Assembly: GCF_030915445.1 (NCBI RefSeq)
Contig: NZ_CP133264.1
Coordinates: forward strand, 682,001-746,000
Origin: Clostridium sp. OS1-26
GTDB taxonomy: Bacteria; Bacillota; Clostridia; Clostridiales; Clostridiaceae
DNA: 64,000 nt
Direction: 5' to 3'
Shown here piece by piece: positions 1 to 9,716 of the stretch. How positions within the stretch are numbered: the stretch's first letter is position 1; each line of letters begins with the position of its first letter. Both the position numbers and the translations under genes were made by a program. A model generated the notes under the pieces. The model saw only the letters and a list, made by a program, of their open reading frames with translations. It searched no databases and had not been told where the DNA came from.

Positions 1-508
1 CAAAAGCTCCTGCTTCCTCAGCAAGCTTAATTTTCTTTATTACATTACTATTTTCCCAAGGCTTTATTATGGCAATTCCTTCTCCATTAAATTTCTTCAA
101 TTGTTCTAAATTTGTTATTAAGAATGAGTCTACAGCAGTATCTCCTACCATAGGATAAACACCTGAGTCCAAGCATCCACCTATCACCCATGAAATATAT
201 TCTTCTTCTGTAAACTTGCCGCCCATATTTAATGTAGTACCAGATACAGGGGCAGCAAATACTGGAACATCCATCTTCTTTCCAAACAGTTCAATTGAAG
301 TATCAGGGTCTTTAGCATCATGTATTACTCTCATATTTAATTTGTATGAATCTAAAGCTTCTACGTTAGCTAAGAATGCATCGCCAGTTCCTTTTCCACC
401 CATCCCTGGTACTTCTCCAGCACAGGCTTTACCATTGCACACTGGGCAAACTCTGCAGCTTCCATTTAGATTTTCACGAGCGCTTTTTAATAATTCTTTG
501 TAGTTCAT
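1..508 (-). CDS. alpha-hydroxy-acid oxidizing protein (FMN-dependent), 3' end outside window
   Basis: Partial gene; about 169 N-terminal residues are visible and the rest lies beyond the left edge. The reading frame begins at an ATG preceded by a strong AAGGGGGAG ribosome site. The N-terminus has a cysteine-rich CRVCPVCNGKACAGEVPGMG segment followed by barrel-like sequence (VFAAPVSGTT, YPMVGDTAVDSF, AIIKPWEN). This is typical of clostridial proteins of the FMN-dependent alpha-hydroxy-acid dehydrogenase/oxidase family, TIM-barrel enzymes that oxidise 2-hydroxy acids such as lactate. The substrate cannot be read from the sequence. A stem-loop lies in its 5' leader. Confidence 0.8.
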   Translation of the reverse strand, partial: MNYKELLKSARENLNGSCRVCPVCNGKACAGEVPGMGGKGTGDAFLANVEALDSYKLNMRVIHDAKDPDTSIELFGKKMDVPVFAAPVSGTTLNMGGKFTEEEYISWVIGGCLDSGVYPMVGDTAVDSFLITNLEQLKKFNGEGIAIIKPWENSNVIKKIKLAEEAGAF

Positions 509-551
509 TAATATCTCCCCCTTCTTTTGACCTACCTAAACATCCTTTGGG

Positions 552-576
552 GTTAAATGCCCAAATAGCATTTAAC
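552..576 (-). promoter_or_regulatory. stem-loop in 5' leader of the alpha-hydroxy-acid oxidase gene
   Basis: A perfect 9-bp inverted repeat (GTTAAATGC / GCATTTAAC, 7-nt loop) lies 44 bases upstream of the ATG on the minus strand, inside a leader of about 100 nt with further GC-rich sequence. I do not recognise it as a named riboswitch. It could be an attenuator or simply a structured leader. Confidence 0.35.
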
Positions 577-654
577 GGTTACCCTGCCTTAGATCGAAGA
601 CAATACCTCATCTGATGTATATTCTATTTAATGAAACTCCTCTTCGCAAACTCT

Positions 655-805
655 AAGAAGCAAGCGATTTATACAAAATCATCACTCTGTGTAAGCGATC
701 ATCTCAAAATCAACACTCTGTGTAAGTGACTATCACCAAATCAAAGATTTGGGATATCTACTTAAGATTTTGGATGTCTGCTTAAGATTTTGATTCTCTG
801 CTTAT
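655..805. repeat. dispersed intergenic repeat, copy 1
   Basis: The 420-bp gap between the oxidase and DUF523 genes holds repeated short modules: ACTCTGTGTAAGYGA twice, the palindrome CCAAATC-AAA-GATTTGG at 736-752, and GATTTTGGATGTCTGCTTA at 766-784 followed by a degenerate second copy. The same modules, partly inverted, recur near 44,630 and 55,000. No coding potential is seen here. Confidence 0.55.
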
Positions 806-929
806 GTAAAAATTACTGATAGGCCATCGTTCCTTTAAAGTATTAAATTATTTAGGTTCACAATTTAATTATAGTTTATTAGTTTTAAATCTCAACTATT
901 ATTTTGAGAATTAAAGAATCTTTAATTTA

Positions 930-1400
930 TTATTTATTTTCTATACCTATATTATCAATGTCATCTTCTTCAGTATAAACCTTAATTCCATTTCTTTTTA
1001 AAAGTTCAGCAGTGACCCCATTCCCATCAATCTTACTTCCTGTAAATGTTCCATCATAAATTTTACCAAATCCACAGGAAGGACTTCTAGCCTTTAGTAT
1101 GGCTACCTTTGCATCACATTCTTTTGCTATTTTAAGAGTTTCATATGCTCCTCTTATAAATTCTTCTGTAGCATCATCACCTTCTGGTCCTAAAATTCTA
1201 GCCTTTCCATCTAATATATCGGCACCTGTTCCTTTAAATATCTCGTGTGCAGCTCTAGGTGTACTTTGCCCTCCTAGTTGTTCTGGGCAAACTGGTATAG
1301 CTTTACCCTCTCTCAAAAGCTTTAGCACTCTTTCATCCAGGTTATTTCCACCATTATACTTAGTATTAATTCCACATAAACAAGCACTTACTATAATCAT
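930..1400 (-). CDS. DUF523 domain-containing protein
   Basis: 156 aa, full length for the DUF523 family. It begins MIIVSACLCGINTKYNGGNN with the family's N-terminal Cys pair (ACLCG) and has a second conserved stretch KARSPSCGFGKIYDG near residue 105. These cysteines suggest metal or thiol chemistry, but the biochemical role of the family is not settled. The ATG is preceded by GGGGTGATTTA. It is a stand-alone gene, with mutS2 about 290 bp upstream across a large hairpin repeat. Confidence 0.8.
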   Translation of the reverse strand: MIIVSACLCGINTKYNGGNNLDERVLKLLREGKAIPVCPEQLGGQSTPRAAHEIFKGTGADILDGKARILGPEGDDATEEFIRGAYETLKIAKECDAKVAILKARSPSCGFGKIYDGTFTGSKIDGNGVTAELLKRNGIKVYTEEDDIDNIGIENK

Positions 1401-1447
1401 TAAATCACCCCTAATTATATAAACTAAGTTCTAGAGCTAACCACCTT

Positions 1448-1675
1448 GAAAGTTAACTTATACAGAGGGATATGTTTCCAAAGCTGAGTGTGCATTTAAA
1501 AACTTTGTGTCAGTCTTAGCGAAGGGTTTTAAGACAATCTTAGAACTTAGATACTGTTTGAGCAGAGCGAGTTTATCTAAGTTCTTAGGTCGTCTAAAAC
1601 ACAAGCTTTAGACTGACTAAAAGTTTTTACCGTACCAAAGCTTGGAAACATAGACCGTCGTATAAGTTAACTTTC
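1448..1675. repeat. long imperfect hairpin element
   Basis: The sequence folds on itself over about 100 bp per arm. GAAAGTTAACTTATAC at 1448 pairs with GTATAAGTTAACTTTC ending at 1675; TGTTTCCAAAGCT pairs with AGCTTGGAAACA; AAAAACTTT with AAAGTTTTT; AGAACTTAGATA with TATCTAAGTTCT near the centre. It fills the gap between mutS2 and the DUF523 gene. It could end mutS2 transcription, but the arms are far longer than a normal terminator and no T-run follows, so a repetitive hairpin or MITE-like element is preferred. Confidence 0.6.
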
Positions 1676-1688
1676 GGTACTACATCTT

Positions 1689-4049
1689 TTATTTTAACTC
1701 TACTACTGTAACTCCAGTTCCACCTTCTCCATACTCTCCTAATCTATAATTTTTCACATGAGTATGTCTTTTAAGCATGTCATTTATTGCATTTCTAAGA
1801 ACTCCTGTGCCTTTACCATGAATAATGGTTACTTCCTTTAATCCAGCCATATAAGCATCATCTAAATATTTATCCACAGTATACGATGCCGCTATTGAAT
1901 CCATTCCTCTTAAATCTACAGATGAAGAAACAGATCTTAAATTTAGTTTTGCTTCCCTTTTCATCATTTTCTTTTCTTCTTTTGATTGACCTTTAGAAGC
2001 TCTTAAATCTTTAAGCTTAACATTTATTTTCATAATGCCAGCTTGAACCTGTACCTCTCCCTTGTTGTCAGGCTTTGACAATACAATAACTTTTTGATTT
2101 AAAGAAGGTAAGAAAACCTCTTGGCCTTCCTTTACAACTTTTAACTCTTCGCCATCTTCCTTATTAACATAATTTGCTTTACTCTCAGCATCTTCAAGCT
2201 TTTCTTTGAGTTTTCTTCTCTCCACTTCTAACTTTTGTCTTACATCAGAGGCATATCCCATCTTCTCAAGCTCTCTCATTTCTTTAAGAATTTGATCCGC
2301 CTCTTCTTTAGCTTCTTTAATAATTTTCTTTGCTTCCCTTTGAGCCTCAATTAAAGCTTTTTCTCTTGTATTTTGCAGGCTATACATTTTTTCTTCATAC
2401 TTATCTTTTATTTTTGCTGCCTCAAATTTTAATATTTCTGTCTCTCTTGCATGATTTTCAGCCTTTATACTTTTTTCTTGAAGATTCTGTATTAAATCTT
2501 CAAATTTGAGAGCTTCACTGGCAATACTTTCTTTTGCATCTCCTATTATAAATTCAGGAAGACCTAACCTCTTTGATATTTCAAAGGCATTTGATTTTCC
2601 TGGTACTCCAATTAGAAGCCTGTATGTAGGTCTTAAAGTTTCTACATCAAATTCTACTGAAGCATTTTCAACTTTTTCTGTTTTTAAAGCATAAGCTTTA
2701 AGCTCACTATAGTGAGTTGTAGCTACTATTCTACAACTTCTTTTTTTCAAATGTTCCAATATAGATACTGCTAGTGCAGCTCCTTCAGTTGGATCAGTTC
2801 CTGCACCAAGCTCATCAAATAATATTAATGATTTTTCATCAGCATTTTTTATAATATTTACTATATTAGTCATGTGAGATGAGAAAGTAGATAAGCTTTG
2901 TTCAATGCTTTGCTCATCTCCTATATCTGCAAACACTTCTTTAAAAAAGCTTACAGTAGAGTTCTCTCTCGCAGGTATCATAAGACCACTTAAAGCCATA
3001 ATCTGCAATAATCCTATAGTTTTCAATGTAACAGTTTTACCTCCGGTATTAGGACCTGTTATAACTAACGAAGTGAACTCTCTTCCTAGATGCATGCTCA
3101 TTGGCACTGCTATTTTTCTATCAATTAACGGGTGTTTTGCCTCTATAATATCAACCACGCCTTCATCATTTACTATAGGAGCTGTACAATTTGATTCACT
3201 AGCAAATTTGGCTTTTGCGAATATAAAATCTAACTCCCATACAATGCTGGCATTGTTCTTAACTACTGTTATATTGTCATAAACTTTTCCTGAAAGTTCA
3301 GCTAAAATTCTATCTATTTCAGCCTTCTCCTTAAGCATAAGTTCTTTAATTTCATTATTTAGATTAACTAAACTCATAGGCTCAATGTACAAGGTAGCTC
3401 CGCTAGAGCTTTGATCATGAACAAGTCCTGGTACTGAACCTTTATGTTCAGCTCTAACAGGAAGAACATATCTGTCTCCCCTCATAGTATATAAGTTATC
3501 TTGAAGGTATGCTGAATAGCTTCTTATAAGAGAGTTAACCTTCTCCCTTACTGATGCATTTTTATCCTTTAACGACCTTCTTATGTTATAAAGTGTTGAA
3601 CTTGCTCTATCAGAAATTTCCTCCTCACTTTCTATAGCTATAAATATCTGCTCTTCAATATTTTTTAAAGGAACAATACCCTCGCATATATCTTCTATCA
3701 CTCTAAAGGATTCCTCTTCTTCTTTATGGGATATATAATCTTTGAATTTTCTTGCAGCTCTGAGTACTGCTGCTATCTTTAAAAGCTGGCCCGGCATAAG
3801 GGTAGAACCTTTTTCAGCCATACTTATTCCACTTCTAATATCATAAACTCCCTCAAAAGGAGGCGCTCCCTTAGTAACTAACAATTTGAACGCTTCTTTT
3901 GTTTCTTCTAAATGTTCCCTCACCTCATAAATGTTATCATAAGGTTTTAGGTTATCTATTAAATCTTTCCCTGCACTAGTAACGTTGTACTTCTTTAATT
4001 GCTCTTTTATTTTGTCAAATTCTAAAATTTTTAAAGCTCTATCATTCAT
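1689..4049 (-). CDS. mutS2: MutS2 family protein (Smr-type endonuclease/ribosome-rescue ATPase)
   Basis: 786 aa, the usual length for MutS2. Seen in sequence: MutS-like helical core, P-loop GPNTGGKT near residue 332, a Walker B/signature region (ILFDELGAGTDPTEGAALA), a long charged coiled coil (about 500-620), and a C-terminal Smr domain from about 709 (VDLRGMDS..., HGKGTGVLR). Family members bind branched DNA or collided ribosomes, and the Smr domain is a nuclease. The ATG at 4049 is chosen because an in-frame GTG 12 bases upstream lies inside the GGTGG ribosome site. It follows the U32 gene closely on the same strand. Confidence 0.95.
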   Translation of the reverse strand: MNDRALKILEFDKIKEQLKKYNVTSAGKDLIDNLKPYDNIYEVREHLEETKEAFKLLVTKGAPPFEGVYDIRSGISMAEKGSTLMPGQLLKIAAVLRAARKFKDYISHKEEEESFRVIEDICEGIVPLKNIEEQIFIAIESEEEISDRASSTLYNIRRSLKDKNASVREKVNSLIRSYSAYLQDNLYTMRGDRYVLPVRAEHKGSVPGLVHDQSSSGATLYIEPMSLVNLNNEIKELMLKEKAEIDRILAELSGKVYDNITVVKNNASIVWELDFIFAKAKFASESNCTAPIVNDEGVVDIIEAKHPLIDRKIAVPMSMHLGREFTSLVITGPNTGGKTVTLKTIGLLQIMALSGLMIPARENSTVSFFKEVFADIGDEQSIEQSLSTFSSHMTNIVNIIKNADEKSLILFDELGAGTDPTEGAALAVSILEHLKKRSCRIVATTHYSELKAYALKTEKVENASVEFDVETLRPTYRLLIGVPGKSNAFEISKRLGLPEFIIGDAKESIASEALKFEDLIQNLQEKSIKAENHARETEILKFEAAKIKDKYEEKMYSLQNTREKALIEAQREAKKIIKEAKEEADQILKEMRELEKMGYASDVRQKLEVERRKLKEKLEDAESKANYVNKEDGEELKVVKEGQEVFLPSLNQKVIVLSKPDNKGEVQVQAGIMKINVKLKDLRASKGQSKEEKKMMKREAKLNLRSVSSSVDLRGMDSIAASYTVDKYLDDAYMAGLKEVTIIHGKGTGVLRNAINDMLKRHTHVKNYRLGEYGEGGTGVTVVELK

Positions 4050-4086
4050 TATATTAACCACCTTTTCATCTAAGGCACTATATAGA

Positions 4087-6507
4087 TTATTCTACTCCCC
4101 TTTTATAATGCCCTCTTGTAAACTTGCTTAAATCATCTTTCCAGCATTCTTCTTTAACGGACTCTAAAATTCTTTTAGCTTCATCATAGCTTTCATCTAT
4201 TAAATCAACTCTATAAGATCTTATGCCCATTGTTCTCAATTCTCTAATATTAGATATTAAATTAGTAGGAACATTATTATAAATATAGCTTCTGCAGAAT
4301 CTATCATTTTTTAGAACAAATTCCTCTCCTTTTCTATCTTTTAAAACAAATTGTCCTTTTTCACAAGCTCTGCTGCAGTCTTTACATGCACTTTTACCAC
4401 CAAATACACTTCCAATAGGACAGTATTCACTTACCATAAGCTCAACTTTTCCATAAACTAATATCTGTGTCGGAGATTTATCTTTCTTAACTATATCTGA
4501 CAACTCTTTTCTATTTAATTCAACACTTAAACAGTTTCCGCATAGAAATTTGTTATAGAAGTCTAATGCATAGCTATTAAATATATTTAATTTATAATCT
4601 CCTAGTATTTTTGTATTTTTACTAAACTTATGTATTATTCCCATATTAGCAGTTATTAATCCTTCTATATCTGTAAGCCTTGATTCTATAGAATCACAAA
4701 TATAGTTAAACTCCGATTTTATTATATTGGGAATCTTAAAAAATACTTTTTTACCTTTCAGTTTATCCAAGCAGTTAAAGCCTAAATTAGAAAATGGATT
4801 TATAGCCGCATATTGAAAATCTGATTTAAGAAATGCTCTAACATGTTCTTCATTATTCAAGAATATTATAGTATTAGGAATTTCTGAATAATTTGTTTTA
4901 GCATTATTAATTGCTAAATTATTATTTTCACTATTATTCTCTCTTTCTAGTTTGTTTTTATCTTTTTCTAGTTTTACTAATTTATCTTTGTTGTCAGAAG
5001 TCAATATGTGCTCTTCTATCTTAGTTAGCAGTTCTCTTCTTATTTCATTTATGGAGGATACAGGTAAAAATCCTTCTTCAAAACCTACAAAGTCTATTTC
5101 TGTAAATTTAAATGGAATATCTCCAGTTTTACTTAGACTTTCAATAATTCTTTCTCTATCCAGTGGCCTCTTTATAGCTTTTTGAACAATCTCACCTTTT
5201 ACTTCAAAAGTATTATCTTTATATGATGTAGATAACTCTATTGGCTCTCCAACTTTAAATTTTACCTTAAGTTCTAAGTCCATTTTTCTTTCAAATGCAT
5301 TTTTATAAAAAGTCTCTAGTTCTTTTAAAAGCCTTGAATCAGAGGTTTTAAATAAAACATCTCCATTTTTATATTCCTGAGGAAGTAACTTTATCTTATC
5401 TCCTTTAAATGCTTCATCAACTTCTTTTCCATTTTTTAATATCTTTGAAATAATAAAGCCATTTTCACCACTTCTTATTCCATCTTTTAAGGATACATTC
5501 TCTTTTAATACTAGTGTTAAATCCTTTTGAACTTTTCCAAGCTCAACCCCTGTATTCTTTGGGAATGAATAAGCCATCATATCTTTGCCAGTATTACCAA
5601 ATAGGTATGCTCTAGAGAATCCTTCTCTATTAAATAGCTGCATAAGCTTTTTCTTTTCATGTTCTAAGTCAAAGCCTTTGCTATAATCCAAATTCTCACC
5701 TGGTGAACTTTTATAGTATTCATCGATTGCTTTTCTATACGCTTGAACAACGCCTGCTACGTACTCTGGCCTTTTCATCCTTCCTTCTATTTTCAGTGAA
5801 GCTGTACCGCTTTCAATTATTTCTTTTACATTTTCTACAGTACATATATCCTTTGGGCTTAATATGTACCCTTTTTTCTCTGACTTATTTTTTTTATCAA
5901 TAATTGTATATGGAAGTCTGCAGGGCTGTGCGCATCTTCCTCTATTGCCACTTCTGCCACCAATCATACTACTCATTAAACATTGTCCTGAATAACAAAC
6001 ACAAAGTGCCCCATGAACAAATATTTCTGTTTCCACACCCAAATCCTTAGATATATATCTTATTTCGTCTATTGAAAGTTCTCTAGAAAGAACTACTCTT
6101 TTAAATCCAAGATTTGTTAAAAGTAAAGCTCCTTCAGCATTATGAATTGTCATCTGAGTAGAAGCATGTAATTCAAATTCTGGTAAATGCTTTCTAACTA
6201 AACTTGCAAATCCCATATCTTGTATTATAAGCGCATCTACACCTATTTTGTATAATAACTTTGCATACTCCAATGCTTCATTTATTTCATTTTCTTTCAA
6301 AATAGTATTTATAGTTATATATACTTTTACATTATATAAGTGACAGTATTGAACTGCTTTAATCATGTTTTCATCATCAAAGTTCGATGCATAGGCTCTA
6401 GCAGAAAACTTATTTCCACCTAGATATACTGCATCTGCTCCTGCCTGTACCGCTGCATATAGGCTCTCAATGCTGCCTGCAGGCGCTAGTAGTTCTATTC
6501 TTCTCAT
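4087..6507 (-). CDS. U32 family peptidase (DUF3656-containing, RlhA-like)
   Basis: About 806 aa. The N-terminal half is a U32 barrel (IELLAPAGSIESLYAAVQAGADAVYLGG) with the family signature EIFVHGALCVCYSGQCLMS around residues 160-180 and a following Cys cluster (GRCAQPC). The C-terminal half is the extension seen in long U32 proteins and ends with another Cys cluster (CPIGS...CKDCSRAC, about residue 700). Long U32 proteins such as E. coli RlhA hydroxylate 23S rRNA and probably carry an Fe-S cluster; a similar role is inferred. The second ATG (6507) has AGGAG at 8 nt, whereas the first (6513) is only 2 nt from it. It marks the left border of the accessory island. Confidence 0.85.
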   Translation of the reverse strand: MRRIELLAPAGSIESLYAAVQAGADAVYLGGNKFSARAYASNFDDENMIKAVQYCHLYNVKVYITINTILKENEINEALEYAKLLYKIGVDALIIQDMGFASLVRKHLPEFELHASTQMTIHNAEGALLLTNLGFKRVVLSRELSIDEIRYISKDLGVETEIFVHGALCVCYSGQCLMSSMIGGRSGNRGRCAQPCRLPYTIIDKKNKSEKKGYILSPKDICTVENVKEIIESGTASLKIEGRMKRPEYVAGVVQAYRKAIDEYYKSSPGENLDYSKGFDLEHEKKKLMQLFNREGFSRAYLFGNTGKDMMAYSFPKNTGVELGKVQKDLTLVLKENVSLKDGIRSGENGFIISKILKNGKEVDEAFKGDKIKLLPQEYKNGDVLFKTSDSRLLKELETFYKNAFERKMDLELKVKFKVGEPIELSTSYKDNTFEVKGEIVQKAIKRPLDRERIIESLSKTGDIPFKFTEIDFVGFEEGFLPVSSINEIRRELLTKIEEHILTSDNKDKLVKLEKDKNKLERENNSENNNLAINNAKTNYSEIPNTIIFLNNEEHVRAFLKSDFQYAAINPFSNLGFNCLDKLKGKKVFFKIPNIIKSEFNYICDSIESRLTDIEGLITANMGIIHKFSKNTKILGDYKLNIFNSYALDFYNKFLCGNCLSVELNRKELSDIVKKDKSPTQILVYGKVELMVSEYCPIGSVFGGKSACKDCSRACEKGQFVLKDRKGEEFVLKNDRFCRSYIYNNVPTNLISNIRELRTMGIRSYRVDLIDESYDEAKRILESVKEECWKDDLSKFTRGHYKRGVE

Positions 6508-6703
6508 GTTCATCTCTCCTAAAATATTCTAAAGTTCATTATACAATAGATTAAGCATATTTAAAATGTCATATTCACTATTATTTATCTCCCTCTAATA
6601 TATTTTTAATAACAAGGATTAATCATGTATTATATAATAGCATAATAAAAGCAGTTATTATATTTGTAGAAACAACCCATTTATAATAACTACTTCTATA
6701 GAA

Positions 6704-7717
6704 TCAGAATTCTATATCGCTCATCCAATCTTGATTATCTAAATACCATTCTATAGTTTTCTTTATTCCCACCTCAAAGTTAGTTTCTGGACACCACCCT
6801 AGTTCATTTTTTATTTTAGTTGGATCTATTCCATATCTTTTATCATGTCCTTTTCTATCTTCTACATATCTAATTAAATCCTCTGTTATCTTATTATCTA
6901 CATTTTCATGCAAATATTTTATAACTATCTTAACTATTTCAATATTAGTTTTTTCATTATGTCCACCTACATTATAAATCTCTCCTACTTTTCCTTTATT
7001 TATAACCCTATCTATTGCCTTACAATGGTCTTCCACATATAGCCAATCTCTTATATTTAATCCATCTCCATACACAGGTATACATTTATAGTTTAAACAA
7101 TTATTTATTAACAATGGTACTAGCTTTTCAGGAAATTGATATGGTCCGTAATTATTTGAACACCTTGTTATATTTATTGGCATTCTATAGGTATCATAAT
7201 AAGCTTTAACGATTAAATCAGCACTAGCCTTACTTGCAGAATATGGGCTATGAGGATCTAATGGTGTTGTTTCAATAAAGTAATCATTTTCTCCAAGTGA
7301 ACCATATACCTCATCTGTTGATATTTGAATATACTTTTTTCCTTTTTTAAAGCCTGTTTTTGTTTCCCATAATTTTTTGGCCGTGCTTAATAATGTAACT
7401 GTTCCAAATACATTAGTCTTTACAAATATTTCTGGTTCTCTTATACTTCTATCCACATGGGATTCTGCTGCAAAGTTTACGATGTGATCTATATCATAGT
7501 TCTTAAATAATTCTTCTACTAATTCTTTATCGCATATGTCCCCTTTAACAAATACATAGTTAGGTTTATTTTCTACCTCTTTAAGGTTTTCTAAATTTCC
7601 TGCATAAGTGACTTTATCTAAGTTTATAATTCTTATGCTGGAATATTTGTTTAACATATATATAACAAAGTTAGATCCAATAAATCCAGCTCCACCTGTA
7701 ATTAAATAAGTTTTCAT
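6704..7717 (-). CDS. rfbB: dTDP-glucose 4,6-dehydratase
   Basis: 337 aa, full-length extended SDR enzyme that converts dTDP-glucose to dTDP-4-keto-6-deoxyglucose. Visible motifs: GGAGFIGSN at the N-terminus (NAD binding), ISTDEVYG with the catalytic Thr-Asp-Glu, YSASKAS (Tyr-x3-Lys), and RCSNNYGPYQFPEK. The ATG at 7717 follows GGAGGAGAGT; an upstream in-frame TTG overlaps that ribosome site and is rejected. No rmlC or rmlD is visible, so its product probably feeds the 4-aminotransferase at 11,724 (inference). The cognate rfbA nearby is frameshifted. Confidence 0.92.
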   Translation of the reverse strand: MKTYLITGGAGFIGSNFVIYMLNKYSSIRIINLDKVTYAGNLENLKEVENKPNYVFVKGDICDKELVEELFKNYDIDHIVNFAAESHVDRSIREPEIFVKTNVFGTVTLLSTAKKLWETKTGFKKGKKYIQISTDEVYGSLGENDYFIETTPLDPHSPYSASKASADLIVKAYYDTYRMPINITRCSNNYGPYQFPEKLVPLLINNCLNYKCIPVYGDGLNIRDWLYVEDHCKAIDRVINKGKVGEIYNVGGHNEKTNIEIVKIVIKYLHENVDNKITEDLIRYVEDRKGHDKRYGIDPTKIKNELGWCPETNFEVGIKKTIEWYLDNQDWMSDIEF

Positions 7718-7894
7718 ACTCTCCTCCAAATTTTAATATTAAAATTACTATACTTTCTTTAATAAAAAATGCTCTATTTTCCTAAAAATTAAGAAACTAA
7801 AGCACCTTCTATTACTCTTCTATATCATATAGTTTTTCATATTTTACTAATACTTTTTTGATACATAATCCTCATAATACCTACTTTACATTAC

Positions 7895-8617
7895 TTATCC
7901 AACATAATTCTCTAAAATTTTATTAATTTTATTAACATCCTTCGTAATTAATCTTAATCCCTTATTATGAATTCGATGATAAAATTTATCAGTTGTATTA
8001 TTAGGCGTATTAGTTGAATGAACATGATAAACAAAATTTCTCTTATCTATAATCTCATGAGGTAACTGTATAGCACCTGGATGTCCACCAGGCAGCGTGT
8101 ATCTTAAACCATTAATATATTCTTTTGATTTATATATAAGTGTATAAAATGGTGGGCTTTTAGAAAAATAATCTGCTAATCGTTTTCCCACTGAGTCGTA
8201 TAAATAACCTTTTTGATTAATAATTGCCTTTGTCTCTGACTTGGGTTCGAAGTCAGCTAATTGTTGCACATAGGATATATGATACATATCATCACAATCT
8301 ATCCTTACTAAATACACATATTCAAAGTCTTTTATTTCTTCCTTCAATTTAACACTATACAAATTACTACTTACAAACTTAACATTTTCGGGTAATTTTT
8401 TATATCTACTAATTGAGTTCTGTACAAGATCTTCAGTTGTCTTATTATAAAGAAGATAAGACGTGAAATCTTGATTAGTTTGTGCTTTAAAACTATGCAA
8501 AGTATAATTCATAAAGATATCCATTCTAGTATCAATCCATTTTTTAGTAAGTGCTATCTTACTTTTTGAAGGAACGTTATTGAAACGGCTAACTATAATA
8601 ATTTTCTTTTGTTTCAT
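7895..8617 (-). CDS. putative rhamnosyltransferase-type glycosyltransferase
   Basis: 240 aa. It starts MKQKKIIIVSRFNNVPSKSK, has a short acidic motif VRIDCDDMYH at about residue 108 that fits a DxD-like nucleotide-sugar site, and an LPGGHPG turn near residue 175. The overall pattern resembles the bacterial putative rhamnosyl transferase family (PF11316). Donor and acceptor are unknown. It sits between rfbA and rfbB on the same strand, suggesting use of a dTDP-deoxysugar. A profile search would be needed to confirm the family. Confidence 0.6.
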   Translation of the reverse strand: MKQKKIIIVSRFNNVPSKSKIALTKKWIDTRMDIFMNYTLHSFKAQTNQDFTSYLLYNKTTEDLVQNSISRYKKLPENVKFVSSNLYSVKLKEEIKDFEYVYLVRIDCDDMYHISYVQQLADFEPKSETKAIINQKGYLYDSVGKRLADYFSKSPPFYTLIYKSKEYINGLRYTLPGGHPGAIQLPHEIIDKRNFVYHVHSTNTPNNTTDKFYHRIHNKGLRLITKDVNKINKILENYVG

Positions 8618-8676
8618 TTACCACTCATCCCCTTTTAAATTTATTTAAACCTAATTCTATTTAACCCTTTTTCTCT

Positions 8677-9427
8677 TTACAATATCTTATAATCTCTACT
8701 TAAAATATAACTTAAATCCATATCTCTAGATAATTCATTTGCATAAGCTAATGATTGAAAAGTCCCTGCATCTATCCACCAGCTTTGGAGAATATCATAA
8801 GTTAATGTGTTGTCTTTTATATATGAATTATTAACATCCGTAATTTCAAGTTCTCCTCTACTAGATGGTTTTAGGTTTTTAATAATATTAAAAACTCTAC
8901 AGTCATACATATATATTCCTGTAACGCAATAATTGCTTTTTGGAACCTTAGGTTTTTCGTCTATATTAATAATTTTATCTCCTCGAAGTTCTGCTATTCC
9001 ATATCTTTCTGGGTCTTTAACTGGTTTTATTAATACTTTAGCTCCTTTGTCTTGTTTTTCAAAATTAGATACATACTCTCTTATATTATCTGCAAATATA
9101 TTGTCTCCTAAGATTACGACACATTTGTCATTATCAACAAAATCCTCACATAAACCTAATGCATGAGCAATTCCACCAGGTTGATCCTGAATTCTATAGG
9201 TAAAATTTACGCCATATTCGTAGCCACTACCAAAGCTGTTGGCAATAACCCCCATGTGCTCTTTACCTAAAATAATCATAATATCATTTATTCCTGCTTG
9301 TTTCATTTTAGCTATTGAATGGTCTATCATTTGGGTATTTCCCAACGGGAAGTAAATGTTTGCTTATTACTTGAGTCAAAGGAAATAATCTTGAACCGGT
9401 TCCCCCAGCTAATATAATTCCTTTCAC
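8677..9427 (-). pseudogene. rfbA: glucose-1-phosphate thymidylyltransferase (RfbA-like), frameshifted
   Basis: From a GTG at 9427 the frame reads [17 protein letters not shown] and continues to LLPVGKYP, the nucleotide-binding start of sugar-phosphate nucleotidyltransferases. An extra A in the AAA at 9330-9332 then shifts the frame and a stop follows nine codons later. The rest ([13 protein letters not shown] through VVILGDNIFADN, KVLIKPVKDPERYGIAEL, WWIDAGTFQSL) is intact in the next frame down to 8677. The intact enzyme would make dTDP-glucose for RfbB. Either the gene is broken or the assembly has a one-base error; the second frame has no convincing start of its own. Confidence 0.85.
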
Positions 9428-9716
9428 TATTATTCAACTCCTATTAATGTCATAACTGAAAGTTTTTTAAACTCTTCAATTAACACTAAATTATTCTTTA
9501 TATTTCTAATGCTCATATATACTATGTCTTGCTAGTATTTGTTGATACCTATAAGTTTACACTTTTGATAAATAAATATATTACTATAATACTAATATGA
9601 TTCTTTATTCAACCAGGTTCAATCTACAAAACTATAGTGTTAATAAAATAAGAGTAAAGCCGCATCCAATCATTACCTAGCAACTTTACCCTTAGATAAA
9701 TGCAAGAATATAGTAT
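9428..9716. other. AT-rich intergenic gap, no gene seen
   Basis: This 289-bp gap separates the aminotransferase-WbqC-ATP-grasp operon from the rfbA-GT-rfbB genes, all on the minus strand. I see no open frame, strong hairpin or recognisable RNA. It presumably carries the promoter for rfbA. Confidence 0.4.

Noticed and set aside
1099..1422. Plus-strand open frame opposite the DUF523 gene, and similar antisense frames over mutS2, pheT, ktrA and ktrB
   Set aside because: No ribosome sites, no family resemblance; they mirror strongly coding minus-strand genes.
1448..1675. Intrinsic terminator for mutS2
   Set aside because: The paired arms are about ten times longer than a terminator stem and no T-run follows; described as a repeat instead.
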